Shown: positions 1 through 7,097 of the stretch, one piece after another
Layout of the letters: every line of letters starts with the position of its first letter
How positions within the stretch are numbered: position 1 is the stretch's first letter
Translations under genes and position numbers: made by a program
Source of the DNA: Euryarchaeota archaeon UBA182
GTDB taxonomy: Archaea > Thermoplasmatota > Poseidoniia > Poseidoniales > Thalassarchaeaceae
Reading direction: 5' to 3'
Assembly (NCBI GenBank): GCA_002495675.1
Contig: DAGH01000018.1
Location: 1 to 11,850 of the forward strand
DNA length: 11,850 nt
The notes under the pieces: generated by a model
Told to the model about the DNA's origin: nothing
Databases searched by the model: none
What the model saw: only the letters and a program-made list of their open reading frames with translations

Positions 1-837
1 GGTTTGACCCTGCATCTGGCTTTAGCATTCACCAACCTGGTGCTAATGATCTTGGTTGCCCCAACAGGCGGCTTAACGGCATTGATCCTGATTTTCACTA
101 TCCCGCTATTCCTTGTAATGTTCAACAGCTATGTTATCATTAACCCAAATGAATCAGTTGTGGTCCAGTTCTTTGGAAAATATGCGGCCACGTTGAAGGA
201 CGAGGGTTTCCAGTTCTTCCTGAATCCCCTTTACACAAAAACTAGGATATCCCTTCGAATAAATAACTTCGAATCCAACAAACTGAAAGTAAATGACGTC
301 AATGCAAACCCCATTGACATAGCAGCAGTTGTTGTATGGAGGGTATTTGATTCTGCTGAGGCGCTCTTCGAGGTGGAAAACTATGACCACTATGTGCAAA
401 TACAGAGTGAAGCTGCTCTGAGAGAAATGGCCACAAAATATCCCTATGACGCGATAGAGGAGAAGGATATCGGCGGAATAACTCTCTCTAGCCATCAAGA
501 CGCAGTCGCCGAGGAGCTCCAGACTTCCGTGGAAGCGAGATTGGCAAGAGCTGGAATAGAAGTTTTGGAGGCTAGGATAAGCTATCTGGCATATTCCACG
601 GAGATAGCACAGGCTATGCTTCGCAGACAGCAGGCGGCCGCGGTGGTTGCTGCACGCAGAGAGATTGTTGATGGTGCAGTTGGAATGGTAGAACTAGCAC
701 TGGAACAACTAAGTGCGAAGAAGATCATTGAACTCGACGAGGATAAAAAAGCGACAATGGTCAGTAATTTGTTGGTTGTTCTATGCTCCGAAACTGACAC
801 AACTCCTGTTGTCAACACTGGCTCCCTCAGTGATTGA
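1..837 (+). CDS. SPFH/band-7 domain membrane protein (5' partial)
   Basis: The reading frame is open to the first base of the window, so the true start probably lies just upstream; the TTG at position 4 is only the first possible start seen. The N-terminal 45 or so residues are hydrophobic and form one or two membrane segments. An SPFH (stomatin/prohibitin/flotillin) domain follows, beginning near the NPNESVVVQFFGKY stretch. Further family-like blocks are RINNFESNKLKVND, IAAVVVWRVFD, the YVQIQSEAALR segment and EIAQAMLRRQQAAAVVAAR. The C-terminal third is helical and rich in Ala, Glu and Arg, as expected for the coiled region of SPFH proteins. Such proteins oligomerise on membranes and organise microdomains or protease complexes; the specific role here is unknown. 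It is followed by a 46 bp gap and a same-strand lipoprotein gene, with no clear functional link. The family call is firm; the function is not. Confidence 0.9.
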   Translation, partial: GLTLHLALAFTNLVLMILVAPTGGLTALILIFTIPLFLVMFNSYVIINPNESVVVQFFGKYAATLKDEGFQFFLNPLYTKTRISLRINNFESNKLKVNDVNANPIDIAAVVVWRVFDSAEALFEVENYDHYVQIQSEAALREMATKYPYDAIEEKDIGGITLSSHQDAVAEELQTSVEARLARAGIEVLEARISYLAYSTEIAQAMLRRQQAAAVVAARREIVDGAVGMVELALEQLSAKKIIELDEDKKATMVSNLLVVLCSETDTTPVVNTGSLSD

Positions 838-883
838 CCGGCAGATTTTTCACTGTGTTGAGGATAAATGAGGCTACTGAAAA

Positions 884-1951
884 ATGAGATTCTTCTATGA
901 TCGAAATCATAAGATGTTTACCAAATCAGTGATACTTTCAGTTATGATAATGCTGCTAGCTGCACCTTTGTCGGGCTGCTTTAGTTCTGATGCTATGGCA
1001 GATAATGTGAATCACGACTTTCCAGATCCAGATCTTCGAATCAACCATTTACAAATGAAAGGGACCCATAATTCATATCACGTGGAGCCAATCATTTCTC
1101 CGACAAGAGAATACATGTACACGCACGAAACCCTAGATGTTCAGGCTGCAGATCAGGGAGTAAGACAATTCGAGATAGATGTCTGGTGGGACCCCAGAGG
1201 CGGTCTCAGGGTGTACCATAATCAATATGATTCGGGAACAACATGCCCTACATTTGAAAATTGCTTGGAGGTACTTCTGGAATGGTCTGAAAACAACCCA
1301 TCCCATCACACTACATTTGTTTGGATTGAACCAAAGGACTGGTTGGAACAAGGCTTAGAAATAACCACGACAATTCAAATTTCTGATCTTTTAGGTTTGA
1401 TTGAACATGAATTAACTCAATTTTGGCCAGAAAATAAAACCATCACTCCAAAACAAATCCAAGGCAATTATTCCGATCTGGGAGAGGCCCTGAGAATAGA
1501 GGGTTGGCCGACAATAGAGGGTGGAAAAGGGAAGACGATTTTTATCCTACTAGCCACGGGAGATATGAGGCAGATCTACATGGATGATTTCTATCCAAAT
1601 GGTGCAATGTTCCCAATGTTCACTTCACTTGCTGATTCTCCCGATCATGCAAGAGGTTTTTTCTCAGTCACGGATCCTGTTAATTTTCACTCTGACATTG
1701 AAGATTTAGTGAGTAGCGGATATATTGTGAGAACACGGGCGGATAGCGGAGGAGAGGAAGCGGACAATAATGACACCACTAGGCTGATTGCAGCACTCAC
1801 CTCCGGAGCGCACAGTATCTCGACTGATTACCCATCAAAAGTTGAAGGTATTGACTATTGGGTCGAAATTCCAGGAGGGAACCCAAGCCGATGCAACCCT
1901 ATATCCGCCCCCCCATCCTGCACGTCAGCATTCATATCCTCGGTCGATTAA
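884..1951 (+). CDS. PI-PLC-like phosphodiesterase lipoprotein
   Basis: A 355-residue secreted protein. Residues 12-31 form a signal peptide ending in a lipobox (LSGC, lipidated Cys32), so it should be anchored outside the membrane. The mature part looks like a calcium-dependent phosphatidylinositol-specific phospholipase C-like TIM barrel. KGTHNSYH carries the first putative catalytic His (His62). QFEIDVWWDP (Glu97, Asp99) supplies likely metal ligands. RVYHNQYD carries a second His (His112). Near the C-terminus RTRADSGGEEA and HSISTDYP match late barrel-strand motifs of this superfamily. It would cleave a phosphodiester of a lipid or polyol phosphate, but the substrate cannot be read from sequence. 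The ATG at 884 has a GAGG 10 bases upstream; the ATG at 914 would also leave an intact signal peptide. Cys pairs in the mature domain (TTCPTFENC; CNP...SCTS) suggest extracytoplasmic disulfides. Confidence 0.8.
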   Translation: MRFFYDRNHKMFTKSVILSVMIMLLAAPLSGCFSSDAMADNVNHDFPDPDLRINHLQMKGTHNSYHVEPIISPTREYMYTHETLDVQAADQGVRQFEIDVWWDPRGGLRVYHNQYDSGTTCPTFENCLEVLLEWSENNPSHHTTFVWIEPKDWLEQGLEITTTIQISDLLGLIEHELTQFWPENKTITPKQIQGNYSDLGEALRIEGWPTIEGGKGKTIFILLATGDMRQIYMDDFYPNGAMFPMFTSLADSPDHARGFFSVTDPVNFHSDIEDLVSSGYIVRTRADSGGEEADNNDTTRLIAALTSGAHSISTDYPSKVEGIDYWVEIPGGNPSRCNPISAPPSCTSAFISSVD

Positions 1952-2014
1952 CAAATAACCTGATCCAGATTCGGGGGCATGTAGATTAGTCATTTGATAC
2001 ATTGGGTCTGAAGC

Positions 2015-2839
2015 ATGAACCGAGTCGTAAACATCGCTGGTTACAAATTCGTCGAACTAAATGATTTAGATTCACTCAGGAAAAAAATCCTTTCTCATTG
2101 CCAAGAAAATGAGTTGAAAGGCTCTGTCTTATTGAGCAAGAATGGAATAAATTTTTTTCTGGCTGGTTCTCAGAAATCGATCGATACCTTCCTGTCATTG
2201 TTAAACGGAGACCCGAGACTAAGCGAAATACCAATCAAGTTCAGCTATACTGAATACCAGCCTTTTCGCAGAATGTTTGTAAAAAAGAAAAAAGAAATTA
2301 TCTCCTTAGGCATGGACGAAATTCAGCCTCTAAAGTTCACAGGCCCTCACATCACTACTGGAGAATTCAAAGATATGTTGGACCGTGGCTCAGACGTAGT
2401 CATTCTCGATACAAGAAATATCTACGAGACTAGAGTGGGTAGATTCAGAGGAGCAATAGACCTCCAAATTCCCACATTCCGTCATTTTCCTGAGGCTGTA
2501 AAAAAACTGCCAGATGATATGAAATCTAAGACCATAGTCATGTACTGCACGGGCGGCATTAGGTGCGAAAAGGCGTCTGTGGTGATGTTAAACTCTGGTT
2601 TTCGGGATGTACGCCAGTTGGAGGGGGGCATCCTGGCATATCTGGATGACTTTGGCGACTCACACTGGGAGGGGGACTGTTTTGTGTTCGATCAGAGAGT
2701 CGCCCTCGATGCGAACCTGGAGGAATCAAATATCCAGATGTGCTTTAGGTGCAGAGAGCCACTTTCAGTGAAAGAGCAAATGTCTGAGAAATACGTTTTA
2801 GGGAAAACGTGTCCATACTGTTTTGAGGAATCAAACTGA
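2015..2839 (+). CDS. trhO: tRNA uridine-34 hydroxylase TrhO (rhodanese-domain, YceA/UPF0176 family)
   Basis: A 274-residue protein with the TrhO layout. An N-terminal ferredoxin-like domain (about 1-95) contains the typical GSVLLSKNGINFFLAGS and the YQPFRRMFVKKKKEII segment. A rhodanese domain follows (about 110-215) with the active-site loop CTGGIRCEKAS, in which Cys178 is the expected catalytic cysteine and Cys184 the second conserved one. The C-terminal tail carries two CxxC pairs (Cys243/246 and Cys266/269), as in many members, perhaps a zinc-binding knuckle. In bacteria TrhO hydroxylates U34 of certain tRNAs, the first step towards 5-(carboxy)methoxyuridine. E. coli TrhO is longer (about 350 residues), so this is a compact form. 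The stop faces the aldehyde dehydrogenase stop with only one base between them. The family is mainly bacterial, so its presence beside archaeal-looking genes may reflect transfer. Confidence 0.9.
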   Translation: MNRVVNIAGYKFVELNDLDSLRKKILSHCQENELKGSVLLSKNGINFFLAGSQKSIDTFLSLLNGDPRLSEIPIKFSYTEYQPFRRMFVKKKKEIISLGMDEIQPLKFTGPHITTGEFKDMLDRGSDVVILDTRNIYETRVGRFRGAIDLQIPTFRHFPEAVKKLPDDMKSKTIVMYCTGGIRCEKASVVMLNSGFRDVRQLEGGILAYLDDFGDSHWEGDCFVFDQRVALDANLEESNIQMCFRCREPLSVKEQMSEKYVLGKTCPYCFEESN

Positions 2840-2840
2840 A

Positions 2841-4268
2841 TCATTGTATTGGTTTTTGTATTGATTTTATTTCTAGAAACTCTTCAAGACCATAGACGCC
2901 CAATTCACGACCATTACCTGATTTCTTGTATCCTCCGAATGGTGCACTCACATTGAAAGGACCTCCATTTATGCTCACTTGCCCTGTTCGCATCTTCCGG
3001 GCGAATTGTAAGGCCCTATCCGGATCAGATGACCATACACCTCCAGAGAGGCCATATTCTGAGTCATTTGCCAGGTCTAATGCCTCATCTTCATCTTTGT
3101 AGGAAGCTATGCAGAGGACAGGACCAAAAATCTCTTCTTTCCAAATCCTCATACTTGGTTTTACGTCTGTGAAAACCGTTGGTCTTACAAAATGTCCTTT
3201 CTCTATTCCTTCTACATCTTCTGGTCCGCCAGCCACTAACGTCGCTCCTTCTGTAATTCCTGATCGGATATATTCTAGCACACTCTCTTTCTGACTCGCA
3301 GAGACCATTGGTCCACAGCGGGTTGAAGGATCCATCGGGTTTCCTAGTTTGTATTTCGACACTCTTTCCACAATTACAGGAATCATCTCTGATATCTTAG
3401 ACTCTGGGACGATAAGTCGAGTGAGCGCAGAACAGGTCTGACCAGAGTTTGCAAAACACGCGGAGATTGAAGACTTTGCAGCCCTAATTACATCAGCATC
3501 TTCCAATACAACATTAGCACTTTTTCCTCCTAACTCAAGAGTTACTCTCTTTACTGTTTTGGCAGCATCCTCGGTTACTGCTATGCCCGCAGATGTGGAA
3601 CCTGTGAAGGAGATCATATCAACATCGGGATGGGAAGACAACCTGCTCCCTACTGTCGATCCTCGACCACTTACGAGATTGAATACGCCATCTGGAAGCC
3701 CTATCTCATGGAGGATATCGGCTAGAATGAATGCATTGATTGGCGCTTCTCTAGACGGTTTCAATATCATTGTGCACCCTGCCGCTATTGCTGGAGCCAC
3801 CTTTCCAATGATTTGATGTAATGGGAAATTCCATGGGGTTATGAAAGCACATACCCCGATTGGCTCTTTGACAATTATTGAATTTCGAACCTCCTCTTCC
3901 CATTTGTATGAATCAAGCAATTTGGCATAACTTTTCGAAACCACCCTCGGTGTCCCTACCATTGCGATTCTGGAGTATTCTATGGGAGTCCCAACTTCAC
4001 TGGTAATGATCTCGGCTAGCTCCTCTGACCTTTTTTTGAATGACTCTGATAATTCATGGAGAATCCTGATTCTTTCTTGAATTGGCGATTTCGACCACGA
4101 ATCAAATGCATTTTTGGCGGCTTCCACTGCTAAATCAGTGTCCTGAATTGTTCCGTCAGGAACTGAGCAAATTATTTCCTCACTGGTTGGATTCTCAACG
4201 AGCAGGGCCGATTCACCGGTGGATGCGGTCCAAGAACCGTTAATGTACAGCATATCCCTTGTCATCAT
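2841..4268 (-). CDS. NAD(P)-dependent aldehyde dehydrogenase
   Basis: A full-length ALDH-superfamily enzyme that oxidises an aldehyde to an acid with NAD(P)+. Numbered from the upstream ATG at 4313, it shows ITPWNFPL (Asn162), the cofactor-binding Lys185 in LKPSREAP, SFTGST, the general base Glu260 in LELGGKSA, the nucleophile Cys294 in NSGQTCSA, and EEIFGPVL near 393-400. Nothing catalytic is missing. An in-frame ATG exists at 4313, but the conserved fold begins at MLYINGSW. The tandem ATG codons at 4268/4265 sit about 26 bp downstream of a GATAAG element, suggesting a leaderless start, so 4268 is preferred. It is transcribed away from the PaaG-like gene. The substrate is not readable from sequence; by context it could oxidise a CoA-linked semialdehyde, as BoxD does in benzoyl-CoA degradation. 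Confidence 0.92.
   Translation of the reverse strand: MMTRDMLYINGSWTASTGESALLVENPTSEEIICSVPDGTIQDTDLAVEAAKNAFDSWSKSPIQERIRILHELSESFKKRSEELAEIITSEVGTPIEYSRIAMVGTPRVVSKSYAKLLDSYKWEEEVRNSIIVKEPIGVCAFITPWNFPLHQIIGKVAPAIAAGCTMILKPSREAPINAFILADILHEIGLPDGVFNLVSGRGSTVGSRLSSHPDVDMISFTGSTSAGIAVTEDAAKTVKRVTLELGGKSANVVLEDADVIRAAKSSISACFANSGQTCSALTRLIVPESKISEMIPVIVERVSKYKLGNPMDPSTRCGPMVSASQKESVLEYIRSGITEGATLVAGGPEDVEGIEKGHFVRPTVFTDVKPSMRIWKEEIFGPVLCIASYKDEDEALDLANDSEYGLSGGVWSSDPDRALQFARKMRTGQVSINGGPFNVSAPFGGYKKSGNGRELGVYGLEEFLEIKSIQKPIQ
2849..2873 (+). terminator. T-rich tract after trhO
   Basis: Ten bases past the trhO stop the plus strand becomes T-rich (TTGGTTTTTG then TTGATTTTATTTCT) with no hairpin in front of it. 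Archaeal transcription commonly ends at such U-rich runs. The tract lies inside the 3' end of the convergent aldehyde dehydrogenase gene, where the complementary A-rich codons encode the Lys/Ile-rich C-terminus, so it could also simply reflect coding sequence. Confidence 0.4.
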
Positions 4269-4290
4269 GACCTTGCGTAGATGACATCCC

Positions 4291-4296
4291 CTTATC
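4291..4296 (-). promoter_or_regulatory. TATA-like element for the aldehyde dehydrogenase gene
   Basis: Read on the minus strand this is GATAAG. It is centred about 25-26 bases upstream of the ATG at 4268, which is the spacing expected between an archaeal TATA box and the start of a leaderless transcript. A similar element (read as CTTATC) lies at the same distance from the flavoprotein gene start at 11058. The call rests on position and resemblance only. Confidence 0.3.
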
Positions 4297-4329
4297 ACGT
4301 TCATGGAGTTCATAGCCTAGGGCTCATGT

Positions 4330-4333
4330 GAGG
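4330..4333 (+). promoter_or_regulatory. Short-spaced ribosome binding site (GAGG) of the PaaG-like gene
   Basis: GAGG followed by only four bases (CTCC) before the ATG at 4338. It favours that ATG over the GTG immediately after it. The unusually short spacing recurs at three other starts in the window. Confidence 0.45.
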
Positions 4334-4337
4334 CTCC

Positions 4338-5123
4338 ATGGTGCTCACAGTTAACCACCCCTCTCCACATGTTGCTTTGGTCACATTCTCAGAGAAAACT
4401 TCACGGGACACTTTTTCTACGGGGGCTATTGAGAATGTGATCAGCACGATTGACGAATTGATCGAGGATCACGATACAAATGCTGTTGTGATAACTGGAA
4501 CTGGAAAATTCTTTTCCGCTGGAGGCCCTGTTGACAAGTTTGACGAAGCGATAGATGCTGGGGTTATCAGAGAGTTAGTTGAGACAATGACCGGACACTT
4601 ACACCCACTTCTACTGCGGATGAGAAGAACACCCACAGTATTTGTCGGTGCGATGAATGGCGCTGCTGCAGGCGGGGGTTTGGGGCTTGCATTGAGCACG
4701 GACTATCGCATCTCGAATGGCAAAGCCAAACTTGCCGCCGCGTTCTTCCGATTGGGCCTCTCACCCGATGGGGGCACAACATGGCTCCTGCCAAGGTTAG
4801 TCGGGCTTCAGAAATCAAAGAAATTCTTCTTCGAGAACCAAGTCTGGAGTTCAGAGGAGGCCCTTGAACACGGGGCTCTGGACGAGATAGTCCCGGAGTC
4901 TGAACTAATCTCAAGATCTATCGAGGTCGCAGAGAAATGGGGTTCATGGTCAGAGAACAGTAGACGAGGTACGAAACAACTTCTCGATGCATCCACAACC
5001 ACTTTTTTTGAAACCCAACTTGAATTTGAAAGACAATTAATGGTTGCAGCAGCGATGGAACCTGATTTCAAGGAAGGAGTAAGGTCTTTTCTAGAAAAAA
5101 GGAATCCAAATTTTATGGAATGA
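4338..5123 (+). CDS. PaaG-like enoyl-CoA isomerase (crotonase fold)
   Basis: A 261-residue crotonase-superfamily protein. The oxyanion-hole segments are FFSAGGPVDKF (about 58-68) and NGAAAGGGLGLAL (about 107-119). Both glutamates used by enoyl-CoA hydratases are absent: the first site is Gly116 and the second is occupied by Phe136. Instead it has GLSPDGGTTWLLPRLVG with Asp144, closely matching the GLIPDCGGTWLLPR block of PaaG, in which this Asp is the isomerase catalytic residue. The best call is therefore a delta3,delta2-enoyl-CoA isomerase or PaaG-type epoxide-to-oxepin isomerase rather than a hydratase. The ATG at 4338 is preferred because of the upstream GAGG. It is divergent from the aldehyde dehydrogenase and converges with one base of separation on the transporter gene that ends the catabolic operon. 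In the box pathway an isomerase is needed to turn 3,4- into 2,3-dehydroadipyl-CoA. Confidence 0.83.
   Translation: MVLTVNHPSPHVALVTFSEKTSRDTFSTGAIENVISTIDELIEDHDTNAVVITGTGKFFSAGGPVDKFDEAIDAGVIRELVETMTGHLHPLLLRMRRTPTVFVGAMNGAAAGGGLGLALSTDYRISNGKAKLAAAFFRLGLSPDGGTTWLLPRLVGLQKSKKFFFENQVWSSEEALEHGALDEIVPESELISRSIEVAEKWGSWSENSRRGTKQLLDASTTTFFETQLEFERQLMVAAAMEPDFKEGVRSFLEKRNPNFME
5095..5100 (-). terminator. T6 tract after the SemiSWEET gene
   Basis: On the minus strand, 24 bases after the last operon stop codon, there is a run of six T (CCTTTTTTCT). It lies inside the 3' end of the convergent PaaG-like gene. There is no hairpin. A U-rich archaeal terminator is plausible but the run is short. Confidence 0.3.
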
Positions 5124-5124
5124 G

Positions 5125-5403
5125 TCAGTCACGCCCTCGCAATCGAATCACTCCGAGGATTATCAACGAAATGCATCCCAAGGCGGCGAGATTTGCGAGG
5201 ATTATAGATAGAGATCTAATCAAAACACCGTAAACTAACCACGCAGAAAGTGCGGTTGCTATCAAGCCGAAGGTTGGGAGCGAGATACCCTCATGTCTTC
5301 CTGTAAACCAAACTTCCCTGATTTGTGGGACCCACGCGACCACGCCGATCATGCCTGCAAATAGGCCAATTACCTCTACCCATAGTTCGGCCAACTCATC
5401 CAT
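5125..5403 (-). CDS. SemiSWEET/PQ-loop family small transporter
   Basis: A 92-residue membrane protein with three hydrophobic helices (about 8-28, 43-62 and 67-87), the size and layout of a bacterial SemiSWEET half-transporter that works as a homodimer. The PQ motif (Pro26-Gln27 in VVAWVPQIREVW) lies in helix 1. It is followed by EGISLPTFGL, matching the family's GIS block before helix 2, and SIILANLAAL in helix 3, whose Asn is typical of the substrate pocket. SemiSWEETs move sugars; the cargo here is unknown. The ATG at 5403 is preferred over the TTG at 5406 because AGGGG precedes it by three bases. The start overlaps the end of the upstream short-chain dehydrogenase gene by 8 bases, pointing to coupled translation at the end of the operon. 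Confidence 0.82.
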   Translation of the reverse strand: MDELAELWVEVIGLFAGMIGVVAWVPQIREVWFTGRHEGISLPTFGLIATALSAWLVYGVLIRSLSIILANLAALGCISLIILGVIRLRGRD

Positions 5404-6172
5404 CAACCCCTGGAATAATTCTACCCTCCATACCGCCCGATACCTCTAGAACTTGTCCGGAGATATGTCCACTATATCCATCATGAAGAAGGAAGGAGAC
5501 TGCTGAAGCCACATCTTTAGGAGTTGCCAATTTTTTGATCGACATCGTCTTCAGCGCCGTTTTAGATATACTATCATCGAGGCCGTCATTGATTTTTGAC
5601 TCGGTGAGTGTCCAGCCCGGTGCCACGGCATTGACTCTAACTCCAGTTCCTGCAATGTCATTTTTCAGGGTCTTAAGTAAGCCGCTTGTGATTGCCCCCT
5701 TAGCGCATGCGTAGTCGGCATGGCCCCGCTCTCCATGCACACCAGCTGTTGAACCAACCAGTACCAGTGAACCACGTTTACGCTCCACCGCACGTCTCAG
5801 GAACTCTTGAGATGTGTAGAAAGTAACTTTGAGGTTTAGATCGAGAGTCTCTGCCAGCCTGTCACCACTGATCTCCCATGCTGGTAGTGATTCAGTTGGG
5901 TACTTACCAGCGTTTGCGACACAACAGTCCAGGCTCCCATGTAAATTCTCAATTTGTTTGAAGAGATTGAGTACATCTTCTTCTTTCGTCAAATCTGCTT
6001 GAATTGCACTACCACCTATCTCCTTTGCAAGATCCTCCGCTTGAAGTTTTGATCTGTGATAGTGCACTACGACTTCTGCCCCGAGAGCATGCAACTCACG
6101 ACATATCTCTGTTCCTATCCCCCCGGCACCACCCGTGACAAGAACTCTCAATCCAGAAAAATCCAGTATCAT
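5396..6172 (-). CDS. Short-chain dehydrogenase/reductase (FabG-like)
   Basis: A 258-residue classical SDR. It has the nucleotide-binding TGGAGGIG (13-20), ANAG (86-89), and the full catalytic tetrad Asn113, Ser141, Tyr154 and Lys158 (YACAK). PGW follows, and a C-terminal SGQVLEVSGGM block is typical of FabG-like 3-oxoacyl reductases and related alcohol dehydrogenases. The HYHRSK segment after the second strand (about 37-42) places basic residues where NADP(H) preference is usual. Its ATG overlaps the TGA of the preceding 3-hydroxyacyl-CoA dehydrogenase gene (ATGA), so the two are translationally coupled. It may act on a hydroxyacyl- or dihydrodiol-type intermediate of the same pathway, but the substrate cannot be told from sequence. 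Confidence 0.9.
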   Translation of the reverse strand: MILDFSGLRVLVTGGAGGIGTEICRELHALGAEVVVHYHRSKLQAEDLAKEIGGSAIQADLTKEEDVLNLFKQIENLHGSLDCCVANAGKYPTESLPAWEISGDRLAETLDLNLKVTFYTSQEFLRRAVERKRGSLVLVGSTAGVHGERGHADYACAKGAITSGLLKTLKNDIAGTGVRVNAVAPGWTLTESKINDGLDDSISKTALKTMSIKKLATPKDVASAVSFLLHDGYSGHISGQVLEVSGGMEGRIIPGVDG

Positions 6173-7071
6173 CGCCCCCCAAGATCCTCTCGATCAACCT
6201 TTTGACCGTCATTCCAATGATAAATTCCGATCCCAGTCTTTTTTCCAAGGCTTCCCTCCTTGACCAATTTTTCAAGCAGGGGATGGGGGAGATACCTCTG
6301 GTCGCCTAATGATTCGGACAAACCGTTGAGGATATCCCTCCTAACGTCCAGTCCAACCATGTCTGACAATTCGAGAGGCCCCATCGGGTGCTTGTACCCA
6401 AGTCTCATGGCGGTGTCAATGTCAGATGCAGATGCCACTCCTTCTGCAAGCATACGAATAGCTTCGTTCCCGAGAACAACCCCAAGTCGACTGGTTGCAA
6501 AACCTGGTACATCATTCACTAGGATAGTAGTCTTACCTATCATAGACCCTATCTTTTGGATAGTATCTATTGTGTGTTGGTCGTTTTTGTCATGTCGAAC
6601 GATCTCTAATAGTGTCATTAGTGGCACTGGATTGAAAAAATGCATTCCAATAACCTTCTCAGGATGCGAGAGGCCCTCAGCAAGAGCACCAATCGAAAGG
6701 CTAGATGTGTTGCTTGCAAGAATCGCCCCGGGTTTTGCGATCTCATCTAGTTTGGAAAATATCCCTTTTTTGAGGTCTAGGTTTTCAGGAGCGGCCTCAA
6801 TAATCAAGTCTGCATCGCGTGTGGTTTCTTCTAGTTCTACCTCATAGCTAAGATTTCGGGACCAGTTTTCTTTGTCTTCTATGGTTGTTTTTCCCCGTTC
6901 TATCCCCCTCTTCCAGAAGTCTTCGATTTGATTTATGCCTCGTTCAAGGCTCTCGGGATACGGGTCGAAAAGTCGGGTTTCAAATCCCTTTTCCGCAAAC
7001 ACTTGTGCAATTCCGGCACCCATCGCTCCCGCGCCAATAACTGCGACAGCCCCTATCGTCTCGTCCCTCAT
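6169..7071 (-). CDS. 3-hydroxyacyl-CoA dehydrogenase (PaaH/HbdA type)
   Basis: A 300-residue single-function enzyme that oxidises (S)-3-hydroxyacyl-CoA to 3-oxoacyl-CoA with NAD+. The Rossmann motif is GAGAMGAGIAQVFAEKG (13-29). Catalytic and binding residues are Ser123 in NTSSLSI, His144 in HFFNPVP and Glu156 in LLEIV, with the His-Glu spacing of 12 seen in the family. The Asn that usually follows is Ser194 (GFATSRLG). A Ser here occurs in a subset of bacterial hbd/paaH-like enzymes, so it is a subfamily mark rather than damage. The C-terminal domain contains HPMGPLELSDMVGLDV and ends in GKKTGIGIYHW, as expected. It lies 26 bases after the unknown 187-residue gene and overlaps the SDR gene. 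In the box or paa route it would oxidise 3-hydroxyadipyl-CoA; ordinary beta-oxidation is the alternative. Confidence 0.93.
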   Translation of the reverse strand: MRDETIGAVAVIGAGAMGAGIAQVFAEKGFETRLFDPYPESLERGINQIEDFWKRGIERGKTTIEDKENWSRNLSYEVELEETTRDADLIIEAAPENLDLKKGIFSKLDEIAKPGAILASNTSSLSIGALAEGLSHPEKVIGMHFFNPVPLMTLLEIVRHDKNDQHTIDTIQKIGSMIGKTTILVNDVPGFATSRLGVVLGNEAIRMLAEGVASASDIDTAMRLGYKHPMGPLELSDMVGLDVRRDILNGLSESLGDQRYLPHPLLEKLVKEGSLGKKTGIGIYHWNDGQKVDREDLGGR

Positions 7072-7097
7072 GATACAATCAGGGATAACAAAGGACT

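Noticed and set aside
2841..4268. PaaZ-type fused aldehyde dehydrogenase/hydratase
   Set aside because: There is only the aldehyde dehydrogenase domain of normal length; no hotdog-type hydratase domain follows.
4567..4914. 115-codon open frame on the minus strand
   Set aside because: It is antisense to the PaaG-like gene and Arg/Pro-rich without any domain; a shadow frame.
5121..5127. TGAGTCA palindrome as a regulator binding site
   Set aside because: It is formed by two facing stop codons and is fully explained by the convergent gene ends.
6260..6847. 195-codon open frame on the plus strand
   Set aside because: It is fully antisense to the well-supported 3-hydroxyacyl-CoA dehydrogenase gene and its Ser/Arg-rich translation has no recognisable domain.
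6169..7071. Loss of catalytic function in the 3-hydroxyacyl-CoA dehydrogenase because Ser194 replaces the usual Asn
   Set aside because: The GFATSRLG variant is familiar in a subset of hbd/paaH-like proteins, and His144, Glu156 and Ser123 are intact.
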